Of a stretch of DNA of 64,000 bases, positions 41,691-51,489 are shown piece by piece. The DNA comes from an uncultured Muribaculaceae bacterium. Lineage in GTDB: Bacteria; Bacteroidota; Bacteroidia; Bacteroidales; Muribaculaceae. The position numbers and the translations under genes were made by a program. How positions within the stretch are numbered: the first letter of the stretch is position 1; the number at the start of each line of letters is the position of its first letter. The notes under the pieces were generated by a model, which was not told where the DNA came from, did no database searches, and saw only the letters and a list, made by a program, of their open reading frames with translations. Where the stretch lies: contig CANQZG010000018.1 of the NCBI GenBank assembly GCA_947628305.1, positions 1 to 64,000 of the forward strand, written 5' to 3'.

Positions 41691-44012
41691 ATGACAATAA
41701 AGACAATATTGACATCACTGGCCGTGGCTGTTATGCCGTTTGCCATGGCCACCGCCGCGCCCACTCCGGCTAAGGAGGCCAAAGAGGTGCGTCAAATCAT
41801 AGCCAAGGTTAACGACCATTGGCAGAAGAACAATGCGCCGCAGGTGCGCTCATTCTGGGATAACGCAGCTTACCACACCGGAAACATGGAGGCGTATGCC
41901 CTCACAGGCAACCGTGAATGGTTGAAATATTCACAGGATTGGGCCGAGCATAACCAGTGGAAAGGGGCAAAGAGCGATGACCGCTCCAAGTGGAAATACA
42001 ATTACGGTGAGACCGACGAGCATGTGCTTTTCGGCGACTGGCAAATCTGTTTCCAGACCTACGTCGACCTGTATAACATTCTGCCCGAGGACAACCGCAT
42101 CAGGCGTGCACGCCAGGTGATGGAATATGAGATGTCAACACCGGCTAACGACTACTGGTGGTGGGCCGACGGCCTTTATATGGTGATGCCGGTCATGACC
42201 AAGCTGCATAAAGTGACGGGTAACGGTAAATACCTTGATAAGCTGTATGAATATGTCCTGTATGCCGACAGCATTATGCTTGACCCCGAGACGGGACTGT
42301 ACTACCGTGATGCCAAGTATGTCTATCCCAAACACAAGAGTGCCAACGGGGTCAAGGATTTCTGGGCACGTGGCGACGGTTGGGTTCTCGCAGGGCTTGC
42401 CAAGGTGCTAAAGGATGTCCCTGCCGACTGGAAGCACCGTCAGTTCTTTGTCGATAAATACGTGAAACTTGCCGATGCGGTGGTCGCCACGCAACAGCCG
42501 GGCGGTTATTGGACGCGCTCGATGATGGACCCCGAGCATGCCCCCGGTTGTGAGACGAGCGGGACGGCGTTCTTTACCTACGGCCTGTTGTGGGGTGTCA
42601 ACAATGGTTATCTCAAAGACGTGAAATATCGTGATGCCGCCATGAAAGGATGGAAATATCTCCGTGGAACTGCCTTGCAGAAAGATGGCCGTGTGGGTTA
42701 TGTGCAGCCGATTGGCGAGAAGGCCATCCCCGGTCAGGTGGTTGACGCGTCATCGACGGCCAATTTCGGTGTCGGCGCGTTCCTGTTGGCAGCGTGTGAG
42801 TATGTCCGTTACCTTGAGAGCGGTCAGGGTGGAGGTGACCGCGAGTATTGGGTCAGCCTGGCCGAACAGATGGCACGTCCCATTCTATCAAACATGGCTA
42901 AAGGCGAATTGCAGAAAAACATGCTTGTAGAGGTCAGCCCCACATGGGATGGACGCAATAAGAAAGTGACCTATATGGAGGCGTTCGGTCGTCTGATGGC
43001 GGGTATTGCGCCGTGGCTCGCGTTGCCTGATGACGGTACGCCCGAGGGTGCGAAACGCAGTGAGTTGAGGCAGATGGCATTGAAAAGTTACGCCAACGCT
43101 GTTGACCCCGATTCACCCGACTGCCTGCTGTGGGGCGGCGAGGGTCAAGTGCTCGTCGATGCTGCCTACGTGGCTGAGTCGTTCCTGAGGGCGTATGACG
43201 CACTTTGGATGCCGCTTGACCAGACGACCAAGGACCGATATATCAAGGCGTTCACAGGGGTGCGTGCAATAGACCCGCCTTATACCAACTGGGTGCTGTT
43301 CTCGTCGACTGTCGAGAGTTTCCTCGCCAAGGCCGGAGCCAAGTGTGACACCTACCGTGTGAACTCGGCTGTGCGTAAGGTCGAGGAATGGTATACGGGT
43401 GACGGATGGTATGCCGACGGCCCTTCGTTCGCGTTTGACTACTACAGTTCTTACGTATTCCATCCCATGTACATAGAGACATTGAAAACCATGGCCGATG
43501 CCGGGATTTATACACGCATCCACTACAAGAATTATCATGACCGTGCTTTCAAGCGTGCCCAGAAGTTCAGTATCGTGCTTGAACGTCTGATTTCGCCCGA
43601 AGGGACATTCCCGGTGTTCGGACGTTCAATTCCTTACCGTATGGCGGCCATGCAGCCTCTCGCTTTTGTTGCCTGGCATCAGAAACTTCCGGCGGGACTT
43701 ACCAACGGGCAGGTGCGCTCGGCCTTGACCGCCGTGATGCACCGCATGTTTGACGGTAAGGAAAATTTCAACGAGGGCGGGTATCTGACAATCGGCTTTG
43801 CCGGGCGTCAGCCTAATGTCGCCGACTGGTACACCAACAACGGCAGCCTTTACATGACATCGCTCGCGTTCCTTCCGCTTGGATTGCCACCGACCCATCC
43901 TTTCTGGACCGACGCTCCCCAGGACTGGACGAGCAAGAAAGCCTGGGACGGCCAACCGTTCCCCAAGGACCACCACTGGGGCGACGGGCCAAGCTACGGC
44001 GACCTGTTCTGA
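41691..44012 (+). CDS. fusion of GH105 unsaturated uronyl hydrolase and DUF2264 domain
   Basis: The 773-residue secreted protein has a signal peptide (to about residue 23) and an alpha/alpha-barrel GH105 domain (25-380). It contains DYWWWADGLYMVMP with Asp160, which lines up with the catalytic Asp143 of YteR. GH105 removes 4,5-unsaturated uronic acids. A second alpha/alpha-barrel (about 385-765), containing VEVSPTWDGRNKKVTYMEAF and WYADGPSFAFDYYSSYVFHP, matches DUF2264. I associate that domain (from memory) with CAZy GH154 beta-glucuronidases. The fusion suggests concerted removal of capping uronic acids, in keeping with the GH43 neighbour. Confidence 0.88.
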   Translation: MTIKTILTSLAVAVMPFAMATAAPTPAKEAKEVRQIIAKVNDHWQKNNAPQVRSFWDNAAYHTGNMEAYALTGNREWLKYSQDWAEHNQWKGAKSDDRSKWKYNYGETDEHVLFGDWQICFQTYVDLYNILPEDNRIRRARQVMEYEMSTPANDYWWWADGLYMVMPVMTKLHKVTGNGKYLDKLYEYVLYADSIMLDPETGLYYRDAKYVYPKHKSANGVKDFWARGDGWVLAGLAKVLKDVPADWKHRQFFVDKYVKLADAVVATQQPGGYWTRSMMDPEHAPGCETSGTAFFTYGLLWGVNNGYLKDVKYRDAAMKGWKYLRGTALQKDGRVGYVQPIGEKAIPGQVVDASSTANFGVGAFLLAACEYVRYLESGQGGGDREYWVSLAEQMARPILSNMAKGELQKNMLVEVSPTWDGRNKKVTYMEAFGRLMAGIAPWLALPDDGTPEGAKRSELRQMALKSYANAVDPDSPDCLLWGGEGQVLVDAAYVAESFLRAYDALWMPLDQTTKDRYIKAFTGVRAIDPPYTNWVLFSSTVESFLAKAGAKCDTYRVNSAVRKVEEWYTGDGWYADGPSFAFDYYSSYVFHPMYIETLKTMADAGIYTRIHYKNYHDRAFKRAQKFSIVLERLISPEGTFPVFGRSIPYRMAAMQPLAFVAWHQKLPAGLTNGQVRSALTAVMHRMFDGKENFNEGGYLTIGFAGRQPNVADWYTNNGSLYMTSLAFLPLGLPPTHPFWTDAPQDWTSKKAWDGQPFPKDHHWGDGPSYGDLF

Positions 44013-44028
44013 CTTTGGGGTTGTGTCA

Positions 44029-44165
44029 AAATTGAGACTTAATGCGAAATCGTAGGGACGCGCCAACGTGCGCGTCCTCAAAGTTATGGTTATCAATTAT
44101 TTGCAATAAAGGACGCGCACGTTGGCGCGTCCCTACGATGTTTATTGCGAATTTTGCAACACACT
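44029..44165. repeat. family A element, copy A2 (137 bp)
   Basis: The core is a perfect 30-bp inverted repeat (44049-44078 with 44110-44139) around CGTAGGGACGCGCCAACGTG. The left outer end reads TTGTGTCAAAATT and the right AATTTTGCAACACAC. It begins 17 bp after the stop of the GH105-DUF2264 gene and may act as its terminator. Confidence 0.85.
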
Positions 44166-44265
44166 CCTATTCAAAATGATTGCTTCGCAATCCATCAATA
44201 ACAAATTGATGATTTTTTGTGATAGACTCTGAAACGGTCGATTTGCAAATTCAGGTTATTTGGGT

Positions 44266-44273
44266 TATTTTTG
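44266..44273 (+). promoter_or_regulatory. -7 promoter box of the antiporter gene
   Basis: TATTTTTG, 25 bp before the ATG at 44299. It fixes the start, since an upstream TTG at 44260 would precede the transcription start. Confidence 0.65.
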
Positions 44274-44298
44274 CAAAACACTTTACTGTGCCCACCCC

Positions 44299-46491
44299 AT
44301 GATAACCGCCGCGATTGCAATATCGGCCAACGCGCCTGTAATCACCGACCCGGTCGCGATATTCCTGACCGTGCTGGGGATTATAGTCGTGACACCGATG
44401 GTGCTCAAACCATTGAAAATTCCCAATGTCATCGGTTTGATTCTCGCGGGTGTGCTCGTTGGGCCTTATGGGGTCAACCTTCTTGCACGGGACATGAGTT
44501 TCGAGGTGTTCGGACAGGTGGGGATTCTTTACCTGATGTTCCTGGCGGGTATCGAGATTGACATGTACAATCTCAAGAAGAACATGAAACGTGGACTGGT
44601 GTTCGGTCTCTACACGTTCTTTATCCCGTTGGTGCTCGGAGTCATCACTGCATGCGTTTTCCTGCGGCAGGACATATTGTCGGGGGTATTGTTGGCCTCG
44701 ATGTTCGCCGCCCACACACTCATCGCCTATCCCATTGTGTCACGTTTCGGCCTGACTAAATCGCCTGCAGTGGTGGTTGCAATCGCGGGGACTATTGTCG
44801 CGGTCGTAGGCTCTCTTATTGTCGTGGCATCGGTGTCGGGTGTGTATCGTGAGGGCGAGTTCAACGGTCTGAATCTGTTGAGGCTTCTCGGCGGACTGGT
44901 GGTGTATTGCGTTGTAGTGATTTATCTTTATCCGAGGGTGACGCGATGGTTTTTCAAAAAGTATAACGATGCAATCGCCCAGTTTGTCTATATCCTCGCG
45001 ATGGTCTTCCTTGCGGCGACAGTGGCGTCGTTAATCGGAATCGAGGGTATTTTCGGCGCGTTTTTCTCGGGGTTGGTGCTCAACCGTTATATCCCGGCGC
45101 GTTCGCCGTTGATGTCACGCATCGAGTTTGTCGGCAACGCCATCTTTATCCCCTACTTCCTGATAGGTGTCGGCATGCTCATCAATATCAAGGTTGTGGC
45201 GACAGGGTGGGGAACGGTCTATGTCGCCGCCGTGATGTCGGCTGTCGCAATGGCATCGAAGTGGCTCGCGGCTTACGCGACACAGAAATCGTTCGGACTC
45301 GGGGCGATTGACCGCTCCGTCATGTACCAGTTGAGCAACGCCCACACAGCCGTGGCCCTTGCAGCCGTCATGATAGGTTATAACATGGGGTTGTTCAGCG
45401 AGGATATTCTCAACGGGACAATCGTCATGATACTCGTCACTTGCACCGTCTCATCGTTCGGGACTGAACGTGCGGCGGCGCGCCTGAAGCTGAGACAGTT
45501 TGACTCGGAGGAGGAGCGTCTGCCACGCCGTAGGGGCCGTATGGTGACCAACACACTGATTTCGGTTGCCAATCCATTGACCGCACCGCAGCTTGTGGAA
45601 CTTGCATTGTTGATGCGCGGTGCCGAGAGAAATGAGAACAACCGTCTCTATGCTGTCCATGTGCGCAACGACAACAGTGTGTCGTCGCGGGCGATAGGAC
45701 GTAACTCGCTTGATGTCGCGGAACAGGCCGCTGCGGCCGCTGACACGAGGTTGACAACAATTGAGCGGTATGACCTCAATGTCGTGACGGGTCTGTTGAA
45801 TACTGTTGTCGAGAGGGATATAACCGATGTGTTCATCGGTTTGCATCGTCGCCAGACGGTCATTGATTCATTCCTGGGAAACAAAATCGAGCAGTTGTTG
45901 AAGGCGTCCAACCGCATGATTGTTATTTCGCGGTGTTTTATACCTGTCAACACATTTACGCGCATAGTGGTGTCGATTCCACCCAAGGCGCAGTTTGAGA
46001 CCGGTTTTCGCCGTTGGGTGATGGCCCTCGGTAATCTCGCATCGCAGCTTGGATGCCGTCTGATACTATGTTGTGAGTCTACGGTCAAGCCATACATACG
46101 TAGTGTCTACCGGCATGCCGGCCTTGAATTGCGGTATGAGTTCCGGGATGTAGAAGGATGGGATGACTTTGTGCTTCTTGCCAACAGGATTCTTGACGAT
46201 GACCTGTTTGTCGTTGTCAGTGCGCGTCGAGCATCGGTGTCGTTCAACAGTGACCTTGACCGTCTGCCCGACTTTTTGCAGAAATATTTCTCCCGAAACA
46301 ATCTCGTGGTCCTTTATCCCGAACAGTTCGGTAAGGAGGACAATATCTCGACGATGGCCGAGGCGATGTCCACCGATATTGTCGCGACCCCGTCTCCGTT
46401 ATTGCTTAAATTATTGCATCTGTATCGCCGTGGTGTCGCCATGCGCAAGCGTTTCACCCATCGCAACCGTTCCCGGAAAATTGATTTGTAA
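44299..46491 (+). CDS. CPA2-family sodium/potassium-proton antiporter
   Basis: The 730-residue inner-membrane protein has about 12-13 transmembrane segments in residues 1-390 with the CPA2 pattern (KIPNVIGLILAGVLVGPYG, YLMFLAGIEIDM, GAFFSGLVLNRY). From about residue 420 to the end two cytosolic universal-stress-protein-like domains follow (LTAPQLVELALLMRG; LASQLGCRLILCC). CPA2/KefB-type proteins exchange Na+ or K+ for H+ and respond to cell state through such domains. It has its own promoter box. It may be unrelated to the PUL enzymes on either side. Confidence 0.92.
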   Translation: MITAAIAISANAPVITDPVAIFLTVLGIIVVTPMVLKPLKIPNVIGLILAGVLVGPYGVNLLARDMSFEVFGQVGILYLMFLAGIEIDMYNLKKNMKRGLVFGLYTFFIPLVLGVITACVFLRQDILSGVLLASMFAAHTLIAYPIVSRFGLTKSPAVVVAIAGTIVAVVGSLIVVASVSGVYREGEFNGLNLLRLLGGLVVYCVVVIYLYPRVTRWFFKKYNDAIAQFVYILAMVFLAATVASLIGIEGIFGAFFSGLVLNRYIPARSPLMSRIEFVGNAIFIPYFLIGVGMLINIKVVATGWGTVYVAAVMSAVAMASKWLAAYATQKSFGLGAIDRSVMYQLSNAHTAVALAAVMIGYNMGLFSEDILNGTIVMILVTCTVSSFGTERAAARLKLRQFDSEEERLPRRRGRMVTNTLISVANPLTAPQLVELALLMRGAERNENNRLYAVHVRNDNSVSSRAIGRNSLDVAEQAAAAADTRLTTIERYDLNVVTGLLNTVVERDITDVFIGLHRRQTVIDSFLGNKIEQLLKASNRMIVISRCFIPVNTFTRIVVSIPPKAQFETGFRRWVMALGNLASQLGCRLILCCESTVKPYIRSVYRHAGLELRYEFRDVEGWDDFVLLANRILDDDLFVVVSARRASVSFNSDLDRLPDFLQKYFSRNNLVVLYPEQFGKEDNISTMAEAMSTDIVATPSPLLLKLLHLYRRGVAMRKRFTHRNRSRKIDL

Positions 46492-46584
46492 CAACTATTA
46501 AAAAATATTAAAAACGGTCGTTGCGTTGGATATTTTCGCGTAGTTGCCTGTCTATAGGGCATTAACCGTGAAAATCTATCTACC

Positions 46585-48849
46585 ATGAGACTGTTTAGAA
46601 TTTATCTGTTTTTGGCGATTGCAGCGATGTGGAACGGCGTTTCAGCTGGGGAACTGCGGATAGAGAATCCGTTGGTGTTCGGAAACAACCGTATCACGTT
46701 GATTACGCCGACGTTGTTCCGCCTTGAAAGCACTACCGACAGTGTGTTTGTCGATGACCGCACGATGTTCGCCTACGACCGTACATCGTTACTCGCCGAC
46801 AGCCTATACACGGTTGTTCGTTTTGAAAACGGGAGATACCTTATTACTACCCCCGCGCTTCGCATCGAGTATCTGCCTGACGGGCATCCGTTCTCGACAT
46901 CCAATCTGACCGCATATTTTAAATATAAAGGGGAGGAACGCAAATTTACCATACGTCAGCACCGGCAACGCGGAAATCTCGGTGGCCCTATCGAGACCCT
47001 TGACCGCGTTGACTGTGAAGTCCCGCTGACCGAAGGATTGTTGAGTACCGAAGGCTGGTATGTGATAGATGACAACCGTGCCGATTTTCTTGATGGCGAG
47101 GGGTGGCTCAAGCCACGGCCTTATATGCCCAACCACATCCATGATTACTATTGTTTTGTCTACGGTTCGGATTTCCGTGCCGCATTGCAGAGCCTTGGAG
47201 AGATTTCGGGGCGCGTGCCTATGACACGTAAATGGTTGCATGGTGTGTGGTACAGTAAGTACTGGAGTTATACGTCCGACGGTATACTGGATGTGGTGGA
47301 TGAGTATGATTCCCACGATTATCCGCTTGACAACGTCGTCCTTGACATGGGATGGCACACCAATATAACCGACAACGGAGCAGGGCATAACGCCAAGAGG
47401 TTCTGGACCGGCTATACCTGGAATCGTGAATTGATACCTGACCCTAAATCTCTCATTGACCGTCTGCACGGACGAGGGTTGACACTAACGCTGAACGACC
47501 ATCCCCATGACGGTCTGCGTCCGGGGGATGAACATTACCCGGCGTTTGCGCGAGAACTCGGCGTTGACCCGGCGGGGAAACACGGGCCGCAATTCGACAT
47601 GGGTTCGCGTCGTTATATGGAGGCTTTCTTCCGTCATGCCCTTGGACCGACTGATGCGATGGGTGTTGACCTATGGTGGATTGACTGGCAGCAGAATTAT
47701 CTGTACCCCTACGTGTTCGGGACAAACACGCGTTCGCTTCAATGGCTGAATGAAATCTATTACCGTCATAGTCTCGGCAGCGGTCTGCGCGGGTGTACCT
47801 ACAGCCGTTGGGGAGGCTGGGGTGACCATCGCCACCCGTTCCATTTCTCGGGTGATGCAATCACCAACTGGGATGTGTTGGCGTTTGAGGTCAAGCTGAC
47901 TTTGGCGAGCGGTAATGCGGGATGTTTCTTTTGGGCACATGACCTTGGAGGACATAAGAGTCGGGGTAGTTCCGAGCTGTTGGCGCGGTGGATGCAGTTC
48001 GGGGCGATGTCGGCTGCGTTGCGCATCCATTCCTCGCCCGATGCCGAGTATGACCGCCGTCCGTGGATGTGTGGCGACTCGCTCGCCGAGCGTTCCATGT
48101 TCGCGACCTACAAGCTAAGGGCCGAGCTGATGCCCTACGTCTATACGAGTGTATATCAGACCCACGCGACCATGGTGCCTCTCACGCGTCCCATGTATAT
48201 CGATTATCTGTCGCAGGATGAGTCGCTCGCGAGTGGTAGGCAATATATGTTCGGTGACTTGTTGCTCACCGCCCCCATCGATAAACCCGGTGCGGGGACG
48301 GATAGAACCGCCTCACAGCGGGTATGGTTTCCCGCCGGTGACGACTGGTATGATTTCTTTACGCATGAAAAGCATGCCGGAGGCAAGACCGTTGACATCG
48401 CCAAGCCACTCGGTGAGTTCCCGCTGTTTGTAAAGGGCGGATGGGTGCTGCCCATGCAGCCATTCACGCGCCGTCCGGCGATGAATATCCCCGAACGTCT
48501 AGTGCTTAGGGTGTACCCTTCGCAGGGTGATGCCGACAACACCTATACGCTCTATGAGGACGATGGTGTCAGCATGGGTTACACCAAGGGGGAGTCGGCA
48601 AAGACCGGGTTACGCTATCAACATGACGGTGATACCCACACAGTGACTGTCCTTCCAGTGTCGGGTCGCTATAATGGCCAACCCGGGCGACGTTCCTACA
48701 CAATACAATTGGCCGGTGTCGATGCCCCGGTGTCGGTAAAGGTCAACGGGCGCAAATCCAAGGCGGTCTATGACAGCGAGACACGGCTCTATACGGTCGA
48801 AGTCCCGGCTGCATCGGTTCACCGTCCCGTCGCGGTCGAGTTCCGCTGA
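46585..48849 (+). CDS. GH31-family alpha-glycosidase
   Basis: Secreted or periplasmic enzyme of 754 residues with signal peptide (SAG near residue 21). An N-terminal beta-sandwich leads to the barrel. The catalytic nucleophile lies in GVDLWWIDWQQN (Asp near residue 364), the acid/base in FSGDAITNWD (Asp near 424). GH31 normally reads DGxWxDMNE; the WIDWQQ variant marks a less studied branch. C-terminal beta domains end the protein. Alpha-glucosidase, alpha-xylosidase or transglycosylase activity is possible. It lies 93 bp downstream of the antiporter gene. Confidence 0.93.
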   Translation: MRLFRIYLFLAIAAMWNGVSAGELRIENPLVFGNNRITLITPTLFRLESTTDSVFVDDRTMFAYDRTSLLADSLYTVVRFENGRYLITTPALRIEYLPDGHPFSTSNLTAYFKYKGEERKFTIRQHRQRGNLGGPIETLDRVDCEVPLTEGLLSTEGWYVIDDNRADFLDGEGWLKPRPYMPNHIHDYYCFVYGSDFRAALQSLGEISGRVPMTRKWLHGVWYSKYWSYTSDGILDVVDEYDSHDYPLDNVVLDMGWHTNITDNGAGHNAKRFWTGYTWNRELIPDPKSLIDRLHGRGLTLTLNDHPHDGLRPGDEHYPAFARELGVDPAGKHGPQFDMGSRRYMEAFFRHALGPTDAMGVDLWWIDWQQNYLYPYVFGTNTRSLQWLNEIYYRHSLGSGLRGCTYSRWGGWGDHRHPFHFSGDAITNWDVLAFEVKLTLASGNAGCFFWAHDLGGHKSRGSSELLARWMQFGAMSAALRIHSSPDAEYDRRPWMCGDSLAERSMFATYKLRAELMPYVYTSVYQTHATMVPLTRPMYIDYLSQDESLASGRQYMFGDLLLTAPIDKPGAGTDRTASQRVWFPAGDDWYDFFTHEKHAGGKTVDIAKPLGEFPLFVKGGWVLPMQPFTRRPAMNIPERLVLRVYPSQGDADNTYTLYEDDGVSMGYTKGESAKTGLRYQHDGDTHTVTVLPVSGRYNGQPGRRSYTIQLAGVDAPVSVKVNGRKSKAVYDSETRLYTVEVPAASVHRPVAVEFR

Positions 48850-48871
48850 CAAACGGGTCATGCAAACAGCA

Positions 48872-48900
48872 GTGGTAGGGTGCGACCATGGCGCACCGCC
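48872..48900. repeat. family B fragment
   Basis: GTGGTAGGGTGCGACCATGG with GCGCACCGCC matches the GGTAGGGT-GGCCATGG centre of B elements; the ends are missing. It lies in the 93-bp gap before the next gene. Confidence 0.5.
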
Positions 48901-48942
48901 GATTGTTTGTCTTATAAAAATTAACCCCAAAATACAATTATC

Positions 48943-49482
48943 ATGAAAAAGTTCATTGTTTTGGCCGTTATGCTCGTGTCGATGGTTGTTTGTCACGGGC
49001 AAGTGTTGGAATCAGGGCCGTCAATTGTCATAGGGACAAGGATGTGGGAGTCTGCGCCCTCCGATTCATGGGGTGTCGAGGCCGGTGCGGGTTATCGTCA
49101 TTTTTTATTGAAACGGGTGCATGTAAACCCGCAGATGTCATTATTCTATAACAGATATAACGAAATAAAGCCAAATTCAATTGGATTGAACGCCCGTGTT
49201 GACGTAGGGTATATTTCACCGTCGGCAATAGGTTTTGAGTTATTCACAGGTCCCGATTTTGATATTGCATTTATGCGTCCGAAAGGGAATGCCTACGTTG
49301 GAGGATACTCCGTAGAGCCTGTAATCAATACGGCGGTATTGCGTTGGCGTTTCGGCTTGGGTGTAAATGTGGGCAGGTTCACAATCAAAGGTGCATACGC
49401 CCTTGGCTTGACAAACGTATATGTCGATGATTATGACGATTACAAGAATAATATCGAATTCTCGGTTGCATATCACCTGTAA
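48943..49482 (+). CDS. small outer-membrane beta-barrel-like protein, function unknown
   Basis: The 179-residue protein has a signal peptide (MKKFIVLAVMLVSMVVCHG) and alternating hydrophobic beta strands (WGVEAGAGYRHF; ALRWRFGLGVNVGRF-type segments) ending in a hydrophobic strand FSVAYHL with a terminal aromatic, as in outer-membrane barrels. No family was recognised. Confidence 0.8.
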   Translation: MKKFIVLAVMLVSMVVCHGQVLESGPSIVIGTRMWESAPSDSWGVEAGAGYRHFLLKRVHVNPQMSLFYNRYNEIKPNSIGLNARVDVGYISPSAIGFELFTGPDFDIAFMRPKGNAYVGGYSVEPVINTAVLRWRFGLGVNVGRFTIKGAYALGLTNVYVDDYDDYKNNIEFSVAYHL

Positions 49483-49504
49483 ATTGAAAAAAATGTGTCA
49501 GTTT

Positions 49505-49658
49505 GAGGGTGTTGCAAAACTCGCATATTGACATCGTAGGGACGCGCCAACGGGCGCGTCCTCCATTGTAAATAGCTGACAATCAGCAATTCCATCGGAC
49601 GCATCCGTTGACGCGTCCCTACGATTTCTCATAAAATATTAGTTTTGCAATACCCTCC
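49505..49658. repeat. family A element, copy A3 (154 bp)
   Basis: 17-bp ends GAGGGTGTTGCAAAACT (49505-49521) and its near complement (one mismatch) at 49641-49657. Core arms with CGTAGGGACGCGCC and GACGCGTCCCTACGAT. It lies between convergent genes. Confidence 0.85.
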
Positions 49659-49693
49659 AATCAATGGACTCCCTGTATGCAATGCCGGGAGGG

Positions 49694-50203
49694 TCAGCGG
49701 TCTTGTCGCAGGACGGAGATTGCGGCCTCGTAGTCGGGTTCGTCGGTGATTTCCTCGACGAGCTGGCGGTAAATCACGCGGCGGTCGGTGTCGAGGACGA
49801 TGACCGCGCGGGCGAGCAGACCTTTCAACGGGCCGTCACACAGCATCACGCCGTAATCCTTGACGAACTCCGGCGAACGGAACGCCGATGCCGGGGTCAC
49901 GTCCTTGATTCCCTCGATGGTACAGAACCGCCCCATGGCGAACGGTAAATCCATGGACACGCACACCACGGCGGTGTCCTTGAGTCCGGCGGCCTCCTCG
50001 TTGAAGCGTCTGACCGAACGGGCACACACATCGGTGTCAAGGCTCGGGAATATATTCAATACCACGCGTTTGCCTTTGAAATCGGTGTCTTTGACTTCGT
50101 TTAATGCTGCCCCTGCGAGGTTAAAACCGGGCGCGATTGAGCCGACGGCGGGCAATGTGCCACAGGTGTGGCACGGTTGTTCCTTGAAATATACGGTTTC
50201 CAT
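49694..50203 (-). CDS. tpx: thiol peroxidase
   Basis: Peroxiredoxin that reduces hydroperoxides using thioredoxin. The 169-residue protein has the peroxidatic Cys in [13 protein letters not shown] (near residue 60) and the resolving Cys in GRFCTIEGI (near 94), both needed for the atypical two-Cys Tpx mechanism. Length is the norm for Tpx. It is 9 bp downstream of the LolA/thioredoxin-like gene on the same strand. Confidence 0.94.
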   Translation of the reverse strand: METVYFKEQPCHTCGTLPAVGSIAPGFNLAGAALNEVKDTDFKGKRVVLNIFPSLDTDVCARSVRRFNEEAAGLKDTAVVCVSMDLPFAMGRFCTIEGIKDVTPASAFRSPEFVKDYGVMLCDGPLKGLLARAVIVLDTDRRVIYRQLVEEITDEPDYEAAISVLRQDR

Positions 50204-50212
50204 ATAATATCG

Positions 50213-51412
50213 TTATTTAATTAATGCTACTTTCTGAATAACATCGGATTGCAGCTCTTTGTTGAGGCCGATGATAACGTTGCATACCTTGGCCGATGTG
50301 TCCGATATTATTATGACCGGGGGTGACGAGACACCGAGGTCGCGGGCCAGTCCTTTTCCTGACATGAGCAGATGTTCCCCGGGCCTTATCGAGGGTACTA
50401 TGGACTCGATTTCATCGATATTGTTGGAAAGGAACACCCACAGAACATCGGCCTCGGCGGGGAGGGCGTCGACCGCTCCGCGAACCTGCGAGACAACTTC
50501 GGTGTTGAAGCCTGTCGCCGGGTCGAGGATTACAATGAGCGTGGGGGCGCGGAATTGTTCATCGGTGTGGTGGGTGTAACGTTCCCCCGTGGTTGTGGGC
50601 AATGAGAATTGCGGCAGCCGTGTCCCCGGAAGGTTCTCCACCTTGAAGTTGCTTTCTCGGAATCGCTCGAAAGCCTCGGGTGCGAGAGCCATGAGTTGTT
50701 CTTCGTTTAACTGGGGACATGGTCTCGATGTCAGGGAGTCGGGGTAGCTGTACACGACATTTACGGTCTGTTCGCTAAGGCTCCCTATGTTGTTCTCTAT
50801 TTCAGCGCTTAGCGGAATGAATGTCTTCGGGTCAAATGTGTACTCGGTCTCGGATGTGACCGTGCCGTTAACGCTTGTCGTGGCCTTGATGTAGGTGCAA
50901 TTGCGCCCGTTGACCTTACGTGACGGAATAAATTCCACAGTGCATGCGCTGTCGGTCGTCATCTGTTTAAGGCTCTGTGCGATAAACCCCGGCAGGAGAG
51001 AGGTGAATTGCGCCGTCTGCTGCACACCCTCTGTGACGCGTCCCCGTGGTTGGAACGGGATGGAATCCCATTCCAAGTGATATTCCTGTAACCGTTGTGA
51101 ACGGTAGCGGTAGTGATGTCCGTCGAAATAGGCTGAGAAGCCTTTGGTCGGGCCTGACGGTGTGTCGAGTGTCCAGTCAATCAGGTAGTCGCAAGGGGCG
51201 AGCGGGTCATCCCCGGCGGTGTTCTGTGCCGTCAGGATGGTGTTATACACCACGTCCCGTGGCAATTGTGGCATTGTGACCGTGAACCTGGCCTCGGCAT
51301 GGTAGCATTTCATGGAGTCGAGTGTGGCTATAATGTCAGCAATCCCTTGAGCGTTCACGCTCAAGGGATTAATTGCTGCTAACACCATTAACAATTTTAT
51401 TTTCCCTTTCAT
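50213..51412 (-). CDS. LolA-like protein with a degenerate thioredoxin-like C-terminal domain
   Basis: The 399-residue exported protein (signal peptide KGKIKLLMVLAAINPLSVNA) has an N-terminal domain of about 230 residues that resembles the LolA/outer-membrane lipoprotein carrier fold. A C-terminal peroxiredoxin/TlpA-like domain (from about 270, LPQFSLPTTTGERYTH) follows. Where active members have CxxC the sequence is VILDPATGF, so it is probably redox-inactive. The ATG at 51412 is chosen for the signal peptide; a frame start at 51493 overlaps the yitT-like stop. It may be co-transcribed with tpx. Confidence 0.78.
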   Translation of the reverse strand: MKGKIKLLMVLAAINPLSVNAQGIADIIATLDSMKCYHAEARFTVTMPQLPRDVVYNTILTAQNTAGDDPLAPCDYLIDWTLDTPSGPTKGFSAYFDGHHYRYRSQRLQEYHLEWDSIPFQPRGRVTEGVQQTAQFTSLLPGFIAQSLKQMTTDSACTVEFIPSRKVNGRNCTYIKATTSVNGTVTSETEYTFDPKTFIPLSAEIENNIGSLSEQTVNVVYSYPDSLTSRPCPQLNEEQLMALAPEAFERFRESNFKVENLPGTRLPQFSLPTTTGERYTHHTDEQFRAPTLIVILDPATGFNTEVVSQVRGAVDALPAEADVLWVFLSNNIDEIESIVPSIRPGEHLLMSGKGLARDLGVSSPPVIIISDTSAKVCNVIIGLNKELQSDVIQKVALIK

Positions 51413-51489
51413 AAACAATAGTTGACGTTCATTAGTAAAACATACGGGGAGACAAAAGGGTTCTGTGTAATAAGTGAAAAATGTCGCTA

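Noticed and set aside
43626-44096. A minus-strand ORF across the end of the GH105-DUF2264 gene
   Set aside because: It is antisense to well-conserved coding sequence and runs into the A2 repeat, with no recognisable protein features.
44029-44165. A2 as a simple transcription terminator only
   Set aside because: The hairpin may stop transcription, but copies with the same core and ends occur at three other places, so it is better described as a repeat element.
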